This document shows, in pieces, positions 1-6,721 of a DNA stretch of 22,456 bases. How positions within the stretch are numbered: position 1 is the first letter of the stretch; every line of letters starts with the position of its first letter. The notes beneath the pieces are model-generated. The model was given only the letters and a program-made list of their open reading frames with translations. It did not search any database and was not told where the DNA came from. The translations under genes and the position numbers were made by a program. Source of the DNA: Azospirillum sp. 47_25 (GTDB lineage Bacteria > Pseudomonadota > Alphaproteobacteria > RF32 > CAG-239); contig MNTU01000025.1 of the NCBI GenBank assembly GCA_001917125.1, forward strand, positions 1 through 22,456. Direction: 5' to 3'.

Positions 1-249
1 GTCTCCTTCAAAGGAGATGGTTATTGATTCAAACATTTGTAGCTCCTGTTTTGTTATTAGTAAAACAAAACCACCTTTTTAGCAAAAGGTGGAGGAGCTG
101 AAAAACCGTAACTGCACGGTCAGTCTTATTCGTCCGCAAGCGGCTTAGTTCGACCACTCCTCCTCAACGGAGGATATTACAGTTAAGATGTTTTTCAGAC
201 ACCACAACCGGTCTCCCGGCTGCGAGGATTATCTTAAAAGATAATTTTT
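1..249 (+). ncRNA. Structured non-coding RNA of unknown class, 5' end possibly outside the window
   Basis: No convincing ORF lies here, but the strand folds almost end to end. TCTCCT (2-7) pairs with AGGAGA (12-17). A perfect three-way junction follows: AGCTCCT (41-47) with AGGAGCT (93-99) encloses two adjacent 8-bp hairpins, GTTTTGTT/AACAAAAC (48-55/64-71) and CACCTTTT/AAAAGGTG (72-79/84-91). Next, GAAAAAC (100-106) pairs with GTTTTTC (190-196) around TCCTCC/GGAGGA (158-163/169-174), TCTTA/TAAGA (124-128/184-188) and a small CCGT/ACGG hairpin. The segment ends with CCGG/CCGG (208-211/216-219) and an intrinsic terminator. GGAGGAG (91-97) could instead pair with CTCCTCC (157-163), so a second conformation is possible. 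It does not match tmRNA, 6S, SRP or RNase P RNA as far as I can see. The pairing is seen; that it is a discrete RNA is inferred. Confidence 0.5.
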
Positions 250-254
250 ATTTT
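228..254 (+). terminator. Intrinsic terminator of the structured RNA
   Basis: ATTATCT (228-234) pairs with AGATAAT (239-245) across a TAAA loop. The stem runs into a T tract (245-249, then A and TTTT). The stem is AT-only, so it may be moderate in strength. Confidence 0.6.
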
Positions 255-359
255 GCAAGTTAAATATTCCGAACGCATAAATTACCTCATGCTCCGGCTT
301 TTTTCCGCTATTATTGCCTTTTTGTTTCTGTCATGCTCCGGCACCTTTTTTTCCCTGTC

Positions 360-382
360 ATACTCCGGCTTGACCGGAGTAT
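360..382. repeat. CTTGA-loop palindrome, copy 1
   Basis: ATACTCCGG (360-368) and CCGGAGTAT (374-382) form a perfect 9-bp stem around the loop CTTGA. It is flanked by TC before and CCGG after, as in the other copies. Confidence 0.7.
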
Positions 383-410
383 CCGGTGAAATGAAAGCTG
401 CGGCAAAGGG

Positions 411-433
411 ATTGCCCGATCAAGTCGGGCAAT
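411..433. repeat. CTTGA-loop palindrome, copy 2, inverted orientation
   Basis: ATTGCCCGA (411-419) and TCGGGCAAT (425-433) form a perfect 9-bp stem around TCAAG, the reverse complement of the CTTGA loop. It therefore reads as a family member on the other strand. The 14 bases just before and into the stem (403-416) recur exactly at 5276-5289. Confidence 0.65.
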
Positions 434-482
434 AACAGAAAGGGGAAAATGTCAGAAAATGATATTGTTATTCCACCCAGTC

Positions 483-505
483 ATGCTCCGGCTTGACCGG
501 GGCAT
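483..505. repeat. CTTGA-loop palindrome, copy 3
   Basis: ATGCTCCGG (483-491), loop CTTGA, CCGGGGCAT (497-505). The 9-bp stem has a single T-G wobble. TC precedes it and CTCC follows. Confidence 0.65.
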
Positions 506-540
506 CTCCATACATTTATCTCACCCACCATCTATTGCCT

Positions 541-574
541 CACCTGCCAGGTGCGGCTTGACCGGAGTATCCGG
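541..574. repeat. Rearranged palindrome copy abutting the acetyltransferase stop
   Basis: The right half (GCGGCTTGACCGGAGTATCC) matches the family, but the left arm is replaced by a separate small hairpin, CACCT-GCC-AGGTG (541-553). It ends five bases before the stop codon of the minus-strand acetyltransferase gene. Confidence 0.45.
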
Positions 575-578
575 AAAA

Positions 579-1055
579 TCAGACGTCAATCACCATAGTA
601 CGCGAAACTTCACGATAATGCAGCTTCTTATAAAATTCCATCGCACCGCGGTTAAAGCTGTAAACAATCAGTTCCACCTGCTCCACCCGTTCCGCCCGAG
701 CCCGTTCCATAACCTTGTCATGCAGTTTGCGGCCGATGCCTTTTTTTACAAAGCGGCTGCTGACGGCAATATCGTAAACCTCAATATACACCGGCACCCG
801 ATAAACATTCTCATTGCGTTTTTCAATCCCGGCCAGCACAATTCCCGCCACCTCGCCGTCACACAGCGCCACATAGCCGAAATTTTCCGGGTCATGCAGG
901 ATCCAGTACAAATACGGAAGCGAACGCTCCTTACCCGTTTTGGCAAAATAATCCGGATCGCTTTTGATGTGCAGAATGTTTGACTCGTAAAGCACATTCA
1001 GCACGTCGGAAATATACTTTTCGCTGAAATCAACAATTTCTATTTCGCTGTTCAT
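579..1055 (-). CDS. GNAT-family N-acetyltransferase
   Basis: A 158-residue protein that fits a single GNAT domain, which moves an acetyl group from acetyl-CoA to an amine. The acetyl-CoA loop is visible as RFVKKGIGRKL (residues 101-111, the [RQ]xxGxG/A type), after a beta-strand region YIEVYDIAVS (90-99). The C-terminal NRGAMEFYKKLHYREVSR (135-152) is the usual 'A..FYxxxGF' stretch. The start is set at 1055, where GGGAGG lies about six bases upstream; an in-frame TTG 18 bases further out has no better support. It lies 49 bp downstream of pheA on the same strand and may be co-transcribed. The substrate cannot be told: protein N-termini, antibiotics and small amines are all possible. Confidence 0.8.
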   Translation of the reverse strand: MNSEIEIVDFSEKYISDVLNVLYESNILHIKSDPDYFAKTGKERSLPYLYWILHDPENFGYVALCDGEVAGIVLAGIEKRNENVYRVPVYIEVYDIAVSSRFVKKGIGRKLHDKVMERARAERVEQVELIVYSFNRGAMEFYKKLHYREVSRTMVIDV

Positions 1056-1104
1056 CAATTTCCTCCCGCTCAAGATATAATCAGCCGAATAAAAATTTTA
1101 AGGC

Positions 1105-1938
1105 TTACATCCGGTCGCGAGCAGAAGAATAAGTCCCCAGAACATGCACATAATCAGAAAAAAAGCGCAATTCATCAAACGCATTTTTAAACGCCTGCTG
1201 CGCCGGATGCGCCTCAATTTCCGCATAAAACTGCGCCGACACAAATTTGCCGTCCAGCAAATAACTTTCCAGCTTGGTCATATTAATTCCGTTAGTGGCA
1301 AAACCGCCCAGGGCTTTATACAGCGCCGCCGGAATGTTTTTCAGTTTGAAAATAAAGGAAGTGATAAATTTGCCGCCGTCGTCTTCGGGAACGGTTTCAT
1401 CCCGCGACATAATCAGAAAACGGGTTGTATTGTTGGCCGCATTCTCAATATTCGGCGCCAAAATCTGCAAACCGTAAATTTCTGCCGCCAGTTTGGAGGC
1501 AATCGCCGCCTTGCTCTTATCCTGCCAGGCCAAAACATCTTCGCAGGACTTTGCGGTGTCAATCCGGGCCATCGGCTTAATCCCGTGCGCTTTCAAAAAC
1601 GCGGAACACTGCGCCAAAGCCTGCGGATGCGACGACGCGGCCCGAATATCTTCCAGGCGGGCGCCAGGCAGCCCCAGCAGCTGGTGCTCTATGCGCAGAA
1701 AATGCTCGCCGACAATATGCAGCCCGGTTTTCGGCAACAGAAAATGAACATCGGACACCCTGCCGGCATTGGAGTTTTCAACCGGTATCATCGCCAAATC
1801 GGCCTCGCCGGCAGAAACCTTGCCCATAGCTTCTTCAAAAGTATCGCAGGGCAGATAGTCCTGTTCCGGAAAAACCTGCATCGCCGCAATATTTGAATAC
1901 GCGCCGGCCACTCCCTGATATGTGATTTTCATCTTCAT
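1105..1938 (-). CDS. pheA: Prephenate dehydratase with ACT domain
   Basis: Converts prephenate to phenylpyruvate, the committed step to phenylalanine. The 277-residue protein starts with the typical YQGVAGAYSNIAA and has the catalytic-domain motif NNTTRFLIM (169-177, with the TTR triad). From about residue 192 there is a C-terminal ACT domain (AALYKALGGFATNGINMTKLESYLLDG). No chorismate mutase domain is fused, as is usual in Alphaproteobacteria. The classical ESRP of Phe-binding ACT domains reads ESYL here; I recall that as the common alphaproteobacterial form, so I would not infer loss of feedback. AAGG lies seven bases before the start. It is divergent from queA across 84 bp, and the acetyltransferase gene follows it. 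Confidence 0.93.
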   Translation of the reverse strand: MKMKITYQGVAGAYSNIAAMQVFPEQDYLPCDTFEEAMGKVSAGEADLAMIPVENSNAGRVSDVHFLLPKTGLHIVGEHFLRIEHQLLGLPGARLEDIRAASSHPQALAQCSAFLKAHGIKPMARIDTAKSCEDVLAWQDKSKAAIASKLAAEIYGLQILAPNIENAANNTTRFLIMSRDETVPEDDGGKFITSFIFKLKNIPAALYKALGGFATNGINMTKLESYLLDGKFVSAQFYAEIEAHPAQQAFKNAFDELRFFSDYVHVLGTYSSARDRM

Positions 1939-2022
1939 CTTTTAACCTTAAAAATGATTGCAAATATTATCCCTATAGACTATAACATCAAAAAAATAAA
2001 GCATAAATTTGAAAGCCCGCCA

Positions 2023-3117
2023 ATGAAAGTAGATATTTTTGATTTTGACTTGGACCGCAGTCTGATTGCCAGCCAGCCGGCTGATCCGCGCGACAGCTGC
2101 CGCCTGCTTGACCTTTCCGAAGACAATGCCGTTCACGACCGCATTTTTACCGAACTTCCCGAGTTGCTTAATGAAGGGGATGTGCTGGTCTTTAACGACA
2201 CCAAGGTTATTCCTGCCCGTCTTTATGCCGTCCGCGGCCTGGCGGAAGTCGAAGTCACGCTCTACCACCCGGTTGACGGCATCCGCTGGATGTCTTTTAT
2301 CAAAAACGCCAAACGGCTGCACGAAGGCGACACCATCACCTTTTATACCGAAGACATCAGTCCGGAAAAGTCTCAATTCAGCGCCAAAGTTATCAGCAAA
2401 AACGGTGAAGAAGGCGTTGAAATTGCCTTCGACTGTGATCCTAAAGACCTCGGCCGCCTGCTTGAAGTTTACGGCTCCATGCCCCTGCCGCCCTACATCA
2501 AACGCAGCAAACCGGACGCCGCCGACAAAGACAACCTCTGGAACCGTTACAGCGACAAGGAAAACTACCAGACCATTTATGCCAAATACGAAGGCGCAGT
2601 TGCCGCGCCAACTGCCGGCCTGCACTTTACCGACCGTGTGTTTGATGCTCTGGAAAAGAAAGGTGTCAAAAAGGTTTTTCTCACCCTGCACGTCGGCGCC
2701 GGAACCTTTTTGCCGGTTAAAGTCGAAGACACCGACGACCACAAAATGCACGCCGAATACGGCATTATCCATCAGGATGCCTGCGATGTTGTCAACCGCG
2801 CCAAAGCAGCCGGCAAAAAAATCATTGCCGTCGGCACCACCTCTCTGCGTCTGCTTGAAACCGCCGGAGATGACAACGGCATTCTCCACCCATTCACCGG
2901 CGAAACCGATATTTTCATCACCCCCGGCTACAAATTCAAAATTATCGACAACATCGTCACCAACTTCCACCTGCCCAAATCAACCCTGTTTATGCTGATT
3001 TGCGCCATTGCCGGAACCGACCGCATGAAAGCCGCCTACCGTCACGCCATGGACAAAGGTTATCGTTTCTATTCTTACGGCGACAGCTGCTTTTTGAAAT
3101 GCGTAAATAAAATTTAA
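2023..3117 (+). CDS. queA: S-adenosylmethionine:tRNA ribosyltransferase-isomerase (QueA)
   Basis: Transfers and isomerises the ribosyl part of SAM onto preQ1 in tRNA to give epoxyqueuosine, the penultimate step of queuosine formation at the wobble position of GUN anticodons. The protein is 364 residues, close to the family norm (about 350). The N-terminus MKVDIFDFDLDRSLIASQPA is typical and fixes the start at 2023; a longer frame upstream adds 23 atypical residues. Conserved blocks seen: YAKYEGAVAAPTAGLHFT, FLTLHVGAGTF, GTTSLRLLE and FHLPKSTLFMLICAIAG near the C-terminus. The Shine-Dalgarno is weak (GAAAG). It is followed at 4 bp by the hairpin that overlaps the start region of the next gene. 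Confidence 0.96.
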   Translation: MKVDIFDFDLDRSLIASQPADPRDSCRLLDLSEDNAVHDRIFTELPELLNEGDVLVFNDTKVIPARLYAVRGLAEVEVTLYHPVDGIRWMSFIKNAKRLHEGDTITFYTEDISPEKSQFSAKVISKNGEEGVEIAFDCDPKDLGRLLEVYGSMPLPPYIKRSKPDAADKDNLWNRYSDKENYQTIYAKYEGAVAAPTAGLHFTDRVFDALEKKGVKKVFLTLHVGAGTFLPVKVEDTDDHKMHAEYGIIHQDACDVVNRAKAAGKKIIAVGTTSLRLLETAGDDNGILHPFTGETDIFITPGYKFKIIDNIVTNFHLPKSTLFMLICAIAGTDRMKAAYRHAMDKGYRFYSYGDSCFLKCVNKI

Positions 3118-3121
3118 ACCC

Positions 3122-3156
3122 TTCTCCTTTACAATATCCTCCATTGTAAAGGAGAA
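3122..3156 (+). promoter_or_regulatory. Perfect 14-bp hairpin enclosing the next gene's ribosome binding site
   Basis: TTCTCCTTTACAAT (3122-3135) pairs without mismatch with ATTGTAAAGGAGAA (3143-3156) across a 7-nt loop (ATCCTCC). The right arm contains the AAAGGAG ribosome binding site for the GTG start at 3160, so the folded RNA would hide it. No T tract follows, so it is not a canonical terminator for queA, although it could protect a queA 3' end. Confidence 0.55.
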
Positions 3157-3159
3157 ACC

Positions 3160-4332
3160 GTGCGTAAGTTCATACATAACCTTCAGCAAATTCTGCCCCT
3201 GGTGCACAACACGCACCTGCCGGCGTTTATTTTCGCTCTGGCGTTGTTGGGCTTTTACCTCTGCGGTGACATTGCCGAACAGTCAATGCTCACCCTCCAC
3301 GCCGCGTTTTTTCTGCTTAACGTCACCAGTGCCGGAATTCTCATTTACTTCAACCGCCGCAAACCGGTCTTATATCTTCTGGTCATCTGTCTGAGCTATC
3401 TGCTGATTAACCATTTCAAAAAACTTTACAGTCTGGACTATCTCAGCTCTCCCGCTTACCTCAATTTATGTTTCTTCGCGCCGCTGAATCTGGGGCTGTT
3501 TTATTTTTGGCCCGACCGGCGTCTGCTTTCCCGGCACACGGTTTATTGGCTGCTGGTCATTTTCGCCGAATATGCTCTGGCCGAATATCTGACCCGCCGC
3601 TCAGATGCCCTCGTTCTCAACCTCTCCGCCGATACCATCAACCTCAATTCGCTGAGCATGGGCCTGTTCGCCGCCGTCTGTCTGGCCTCTTTCGTTCGCA
3701 TGGTTCTCACCGGCTCAATTATGGACAGCGCGCTTTTCTGGTGCAATCTCAACGTCTTCGCCGGTTTTTACTACTCATCCAGCCCGACTGCGCTCACAAT
3801 CTTTTTCTGCGCCGCAGCCGCCACCGCCTGCAGCGCCGTCATCAAAAATATCTATTACATGACCTACACCGACCCGCTGACCGGACTGGCCAGCCGCAAC
3901 GCCTATCTGAAACAGGCACGCTCTTTTCCGCTGAAATACAGTCTCGGGATTGTCTGCATCGACAATTACGACCACTTGCGCCAGGTTTTCGGACGCCGCG
4001 GCATCAACGCCCTCACCCGCATGATTACCATGCGCCTGCAAGACACCGAAACCGAAAATCCGATTTATCGCTATTCCGAAGACGAATTTGTTATCATTTT
4101 CAAAAACGAAGATAAAAAAGAAAGTTTTGAACGGCTGGAAAACATCCGCCGCGCCGTTGCCTCCGCCGAATTTATGCTCGGCAAACGCCAAAAAGGATTA
4201 AAGTTAACCGTCTCCTGCTGCGTCTCGGAAAAGAAACGCAGCGACGACAATTCGATTGAAGTTTTAATCCGCACGCGCAAAGCACTGCAAAAGGCTTACC
4301 AGTTTACGCAGAACGTGACCTCGAAGGCCTGA
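3160..4332 (+). CDS. Membrane protein with degenerate GGDEF (diguanylate cyclase-like) domain
   Basis: 390 residues. The first about 230 are strongly hydrophobic and form several membrane segments with short polar links. A cytoplasmic GGDEF-like domain follows: it begins with the usual YTDPLTGLASRNAYL (D238), continues with SLGIVCIDNYDHLRQVFGRRG, and reaches the signature position as YSEDEFVIIF (SEDEF at 306-310) in place of GG[DE]EF. Both glycines that hold GTP are replaced, so cyclase activity is doubtful; a degenerate sensor or c-di-GMP/GTP-binding role is more likely. No EAL domain is seen. The start is GTG with AAAGGAG seven bases upstream, sequestered in a hairpin. Its last 29 bases overlap the 3' end of lgt on the other strand. 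Confidence 0.82.
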   Translation: MRKFIHNLQQILPLVHNTHLPAFIFALALLGFYLCGDIAEQSMLTLHAAFFLLNVTSAGILIYFNRRKPVLYLLVICLSYLLINHFKKLYSLDYLSSPAYLNLCFFAPLNLGLFYFWPDRRLLSRHTVYWLLVIFAEYALAEYLTRRSDALVLNLSADTINLNSLSMGLFAAVCLASFVRMVLTGSIMDSALFWCNLNVFAGFYYSSSPTALTIFFCAAAATACSAVIKNIYYMTYTDPLTGLASRNAYLKQARSFPLKYSLGIVCIDNYDHLRQVFGRRGINALTRMITMRLQDTETENPIYRYSEDEFVIIFKNEDKKESFERLENIRRAVASAEFMLGKRQKGLKLTVSCCVSEKKRSDDNSIEVLIRTRKALQKAYQFTQNVTSKA

Positions 4333-5110
4333 GTTTCGCCCATAGAACCGCAAGGCCCGCTATCAGCAGCGGCAACGACAGCATCTGCCCCATCGTAACG
4401 TGACCGAAGAAAAAGCCCAGCTGTGCATCCGGTTGGCGAAACTGTTCCATGCTCATCCGGAAAACGGCATATAAAATCGCAAACACCGCTGAAACGGTTC
4501 CCGTCCTGCTCCTGACGCTTTTATAACGCCACAGCCAGTTCAGAATAAGGAACATCAGCAACCCTTCGGTCAATGCCTCATACAGCTGCGACGGATGCCG
4601 CGGCACATAGCCGCCGTTCGGAAATTTCACTGCCCAGGGCACATCCGCCGGCCGCCCCCACAATTCGTCATTGACAAAGTTGGCCAGCCGTCCGAGAAAA
4701 ATGCCGATCGGCGCATACAGAACCACCAAATCGGTCAGCCCCAAAAACGGATATTTGATTTTGCGCGAAAAATACCACAATGCCAGAATAACCCCGGCAA
4801 TGCCGCCGTGAAAAGACATTCCGCCATGCCAAACGGCAAAAATCTGCAGCGGATGGCGCAAATATGTCTCCTGCCCGTAAAACAGCACATACCCGAGCCG
4901 ACCGCCGAGAATAACCCCCAGCGTAATATAAAAGACCAAATCTTCAATATTTTCCTTCGTCAGCGCCAGCGCATTTTTCCGCACATTCCGAGTCAACAAA
5001 AACCAGCCGATTAAAATGCCGAACAAATAAGCCATCGAATACCAACGGACGGCCAGCGGCCCGATAGTAAAAATAACCGGAGAAACGGCGGGAAAATCTA
5101 ATCCATTCAT
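4304..5110 (-). CDS. lgt: Phosphatidylglycerol:prolipoprotein diacylglyceryl transferase (Lgt)
   Basis: Attaches diacylglycerol from phosphatidylglycerol to the lipobox cysteine of prolipoproteins at the inner membrane, the first step of lipoprotein maturation. The 268-residue, multi-pass protein has HGGMSFHGG (95-103, with the conserved histidine at 101), the Lgt signature GRLANFVNDELWGR (140-153, Arg141) and a C-terminal FRQPD. Length is normal. It stands alone here, tail to tail with the GGDEF-like gene (29-bp overlap) and divergent from the YbjN gene. Some tiny predicted lipoproteins in the window would be its substrates, but that is inference. Confidence 0.95.
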   Translation of the reverse strand: MNGLDFPAVSPVIFTIGPLAVRWYSMAYLFGILIGWFLLTRNVRKNALALTKENIEDLVFYITLGVILGGRLGYVLFYGQETYLRHPLQIFAVWHGGMSFHGGIAGVILALWYFSRKIKYPFLGLTDLVVLYAPIGIFLGRLANFVNDELWGRPADVPWAVKFPNGGYVPRHPSQLYEALTEGLLMFLILNWLWRYKSVRSRTGTVSAVFAILYAVFRMSMEQFRQPDAQLGFFFGHVTMGQMLSLPLLIAGLAVLWAKLRPSRSRSA

Positions 5111-5275
5111 TTTTGCATCCTCTGCTTTGCTAAATTTGTAAACATTATATTAATATAAAAAAATATATCCACACCTAAAAAATAAACCACGGCGGCACAA
5201 ATATTAATTCCTTGTTTTCGGGCAATAAATATTTAGCAAAAAAATTTTTGCCTGTGAATTAGGTGGAAAACTCCA

Positions 5276-5312
5276 GCAAAGGGATTGCCTAACGCGACTC
5301 GGTAATGCAATC
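5276..5312. repeat. Degenerate palindromic repeat upstream of the YbjN gene
   Basis: GCAAAGGGATTGCC (5276-5289) is identical to 403-416 in the repeat cluster. Instead of the clean second arm it continues into a decayed one ending GGTAATGCAATC (5301-5312). It looks like an eroded copy of the inverted-orientation element, now in the leader of the YbjN-domain gene. The rest of the 248-bp gap to lgt is AT-rich, with no gene. Confidence 0.5.
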
Positions 5313-5358
5313 TTATTTTCACAAGCCCGTAGTCGTTTTTGCAAATGTGGAGAACCTG

Positions 5359-5856
5359 ATGAATCTGGCAAAGAATTATGCCCTTAATTACAACCCGATT
5401 GACACTGTCGAGAACCTGTTCAGTGCACAATCTTACGAACTTGACCGCCGTGATGAAAACGAAGTTGTGGTCGAAGTTCAGGGAAAATGGAATAATATGC
5501 TGCTTTTCTTTGCCTGGGAAGAAAATATGCATTGTCTCCACCTCTCTTGCCTGATGGACATTAAAAGCACCATCGAAGACCGCTCGAAAATATTCGAAAT
5601 GCTTGCGCTCGCCAACGAAGAACTCTGGGTCGGCCACTTTTCCTACTGGACCGAACAAAACATGCCGGTATTCAAACATGCGGTCATTCTGAATGACAAT
5701 GAAGCCAATGTCGAAAGCAAAATCGCCCAGGTAATCGACATCGCCATTAAAGAATGCGAAAGAATGTATCCCATTTTCAACGTCGTTCTGACCAAAGGCA
5801 TGAATCCCCGGCAAGCCATGTATCCGATGATGATGGAAACGATCGGCCAGGCCTGA
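5359..5856 (+). CDS. YbjN domain-containing protein
   Basis: 165 residues of the alphaproteobacterial YbjN type. The opening NPIDTVENLF and the core LLFFAWEENMHCLHLSCLMDIK, then LALANEELWVGHFSYWTEQNMPVFKHA, match the family pattern (my recollection of the family). The fold resembles a chaperone/adaptor; the function is unknown in this clade, and E. coli YbjN affects motility and stress responses. There is no signal peptide, so it is cytoplasmic. The start is placed at 5359 because TGGAG lies six bases upstream; an earlier in-frame ATG at 5305 falls inside a repeat and lacks a ribosome binding site. It is the only gene between lgt and the structured RNA. Confidence 0.8.
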   Translation: MNLAKNYALNYNPIDTVENLFSAQSYELDRRDENEVVVEVQGKWNNMLLFFAWEENMHCLHLSCLMDIKSTIEDRSKIFEMLALANEELWVGHFSYWTEQNMPVFKHAVILNDNEANVESKIAQVIDIAIKECERMYPIFNVVLTKGMNPRQAMYPMMMETIGQA

Positions 5857-5968
5857 ATCCACCACACGATTTAAAAGTTGCTATTTTCCTTTTCCTATTC
5901 TACTATAAAAACGCTGGCAGTTATTTTTAAATAATTGTTAGCCTATTTATGTTAACTAAATAGTAATC

Positions 5969-6176
5969 GAACCAAAAGGTTCAGGAACTGTGAGAGGTTT
6001 CTGATTAACAGCGGCGGTGTTAGTACCGCCTGATTGATACTAACACCGTTCTGGTTGACGACCAGTATATTCGGCTGCATCGTTATGGTGGTCGAGATGT
6101 TCTTGTCCGTGACAAGAACAGTTATCGCTGTTATAACTCTCTCACAATCTTGACCACCACCTTCGACGGCAAGGTG
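5969..6176 (+). ncRNA. Multi-helix RNA segment upstream of the XRE regulator (leader or separate RNA)
   Basis: This gene-free stretch forms at least seven helices on the + strand. GAACC/GGTTC (5969-5973/5978-5982). TGTGAGAG/CTCTCACA (5989-5996/6139-6146), closing a multibranch. CGGTGTTAGTA/TACTAACACCG (6015-6025/6038-6048, 11 bp). CTGGT/ACCAG (6051-6055/6061-6065). TGTTCTTGTC/GACAAGAACA (6098-6107/6111-6120, 10 bp). GTTAT/ATAAC (6121-6125/6133-6137). CACCTT/AAGGTG (6158-6163/6171-6176). In addition, GGTGGTCGA (6087-6095) pairs with TTGACCACC (6150-6158), which crosses the closing helix and would make a pseudoknot or a switch. GGCGGT/ACCGCC (6013-6018/6025-6030) competes with the 11-bp helix. 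No T tract follows before the start codon at 6210, so a 5' leader is the simplest reading. The stretch 5857-5968 is AT-rich with nothing else recognisable. Confidence 0.5.
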
Positions 6177-6209
6177 CTAACGCTAACAACTCTTTTTGAG
6201 GTCTCAACC

Positions 6210-6668
6210 ATGGCGTCTGAAATTCAACAAAATTGCAAACGCTGCACGACAGCTTCCGCGGCTGCGATTGACCGGCATATCGGCAACCGTATTAAACTGC
6301 GGCGCAATTATCTTAAAATGTCTCAGGACAAATTAGGCCGTGCGGTCGGCCTGACTTTTCAACAGATTCAAAAATACGAAAAAGGTTTCAACCGTATCAG
6401 CGTCGGGCGGCTTTGGGAAATCAGCCGCATTCTCAACGTCCCCATTGCCTACTTTTTTGAAGATCTTCCCCGCAGCGGCAATGAACAAAATACCGAAATT
6501 TCCGGTTTCGGCGATGAAGCGCAGATGATTTACAAAGAAGACAGTCTGCGGCTTTTAAACGCATTCAACAAAATCCGCAGCCCGCAAACGGCCCGTATTG
6601 TCTTTGACCTTCTGCAGGCTCTGGTCGCCACCCCTAAAGAAGCGGAATACGAACCGCGAAAAAAATAA
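6210..6668 (+). CDS. XRE-family helix-turn-helix transcriptional regulator
   Basis: 152 residues. The DNA-binding domain spans about 20-87: IDRHIGNRIKLRRNYLKMSQDKLGRAVGLTFQQIQKYEKG, with recognition-helix residues around TFQQIQKYE (49-57), then NRISVGRLWEISRILNVPIAYFFEDL. This is the cro/C1-type domain common in Alphaproteobacteria. The C-terminal 60 residues are polar and helical, with no ligand domain. The start is put at 6210 because GAGG lies eight bases before; an upstream in-frame extension to 6150 would run through the last RNA helix and lacks a site. A 5-2-5 dyad (TTGAG-GT-CTCAA, 6196-6207) over the ribosome binding site could be an operator. The gene is monocistronic and closes at the terminator at 6673. 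Confidence 0.85.
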   Translation: MASEIQQNCKRCTTASAAAIDRHIGNRIKLRRNYLKMSQDKLGRAVGLTFQQIQKYEKGFNRISVGRLWEISRILNVPIAYFFEDLPRSGNEQNTEISGFGDEAQMIYKEDSLRLLNAFNKIRSPQTARIVFDLLQALVATPKEAEYEPRKK

Positions 6669-6672
6669 TATA

Positions 6673-6707
6673 AAAAAAATCGTATCTTTCAGAGATACGA
6701 TTTTTTT
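6673..6707. terminator. Bidirectional intrinsic terminator
   Basis: A run of A, then ATCGTATC, a short loop, GATACGAT and a run of T make a stem flanked by A and T tracts on either side. It works as a terminator for the XRE gene on + and for the mltG-side transcript on -. Confidence 0.85.
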
Positions 6708-6721
6708 AACTCGTTTAAGAC

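Larger units (their letters stand above)
250..578. repeat. Gene-free stretch carrying a cluster of CTTGA-loop palindromes and half copies
   Basis: No credible gene lies between the RNA terminator and the end of the acetyltransferase gene. The stretch is a patchwork of one repeat family, roughly TCATnCTCCGG-CTTGA-CCGGnGnAT-CC. Complete palindromes lie at 360-382, 411-433 (inverted orientation) and 483-505. Half copies starting TCATGCTCCGG lie at 287-300 and 331-343, and a rearranged copy at 541-574. Open frames through here are by-products of the repeat. Such short palindromes are common between genes in Alphaproteobacteria; their function is unknown. Confidence 0.6.

Noticed and set aside
91..163. 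tRNA-like reading of the first RNA (GGAGGAG...GTTCGAC...CTCCTCC)
   Set aside because: There is no T stem around GTTCGAC, the anticodon loop is the wrong size and no CCA end exists; the T-loop likeness is chance. No tmRNA tag frame was found either.
253..983. Two + strand frames (253-435 and 459-983) through the repeat cluster and into the acetyltransferase gene
   Set aside because: They translate the palindromic repeats or run antisense to a clear GNAT gene, and lack ribosome binding sites and recognisable sequence.
1328..1345. Loss of phenylalanine feedback in PheA because ESRP reads ESYL
   Set aside because: To my knowledge TKLESY is the usual form in alphaproteobacterial PheA, so it is a lineage variant, not a lesion.
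5305..5358. Upstream start for the YbjN gene
   Set aside because: It lies in a degenerate repeat without a ribosome binding site; 5359 has TGGAG six bases upstream.
6085..6153. 22-residue mini-ORF inside the structured RNA (MVVEMFLSVTRTVIAVITLSQS) as a leader peptide
   Set aside because: No ribosome binding site and no run of regulatory codons; the bases are better explained by RNA pairing.
6150..6209. Longer N-terminus for the XRE regulator starting at 6150
   Set aside because: It would translate the last RNA helix and has no ribosome binding site; the ATG at 6210 has GAGG at the right distance.
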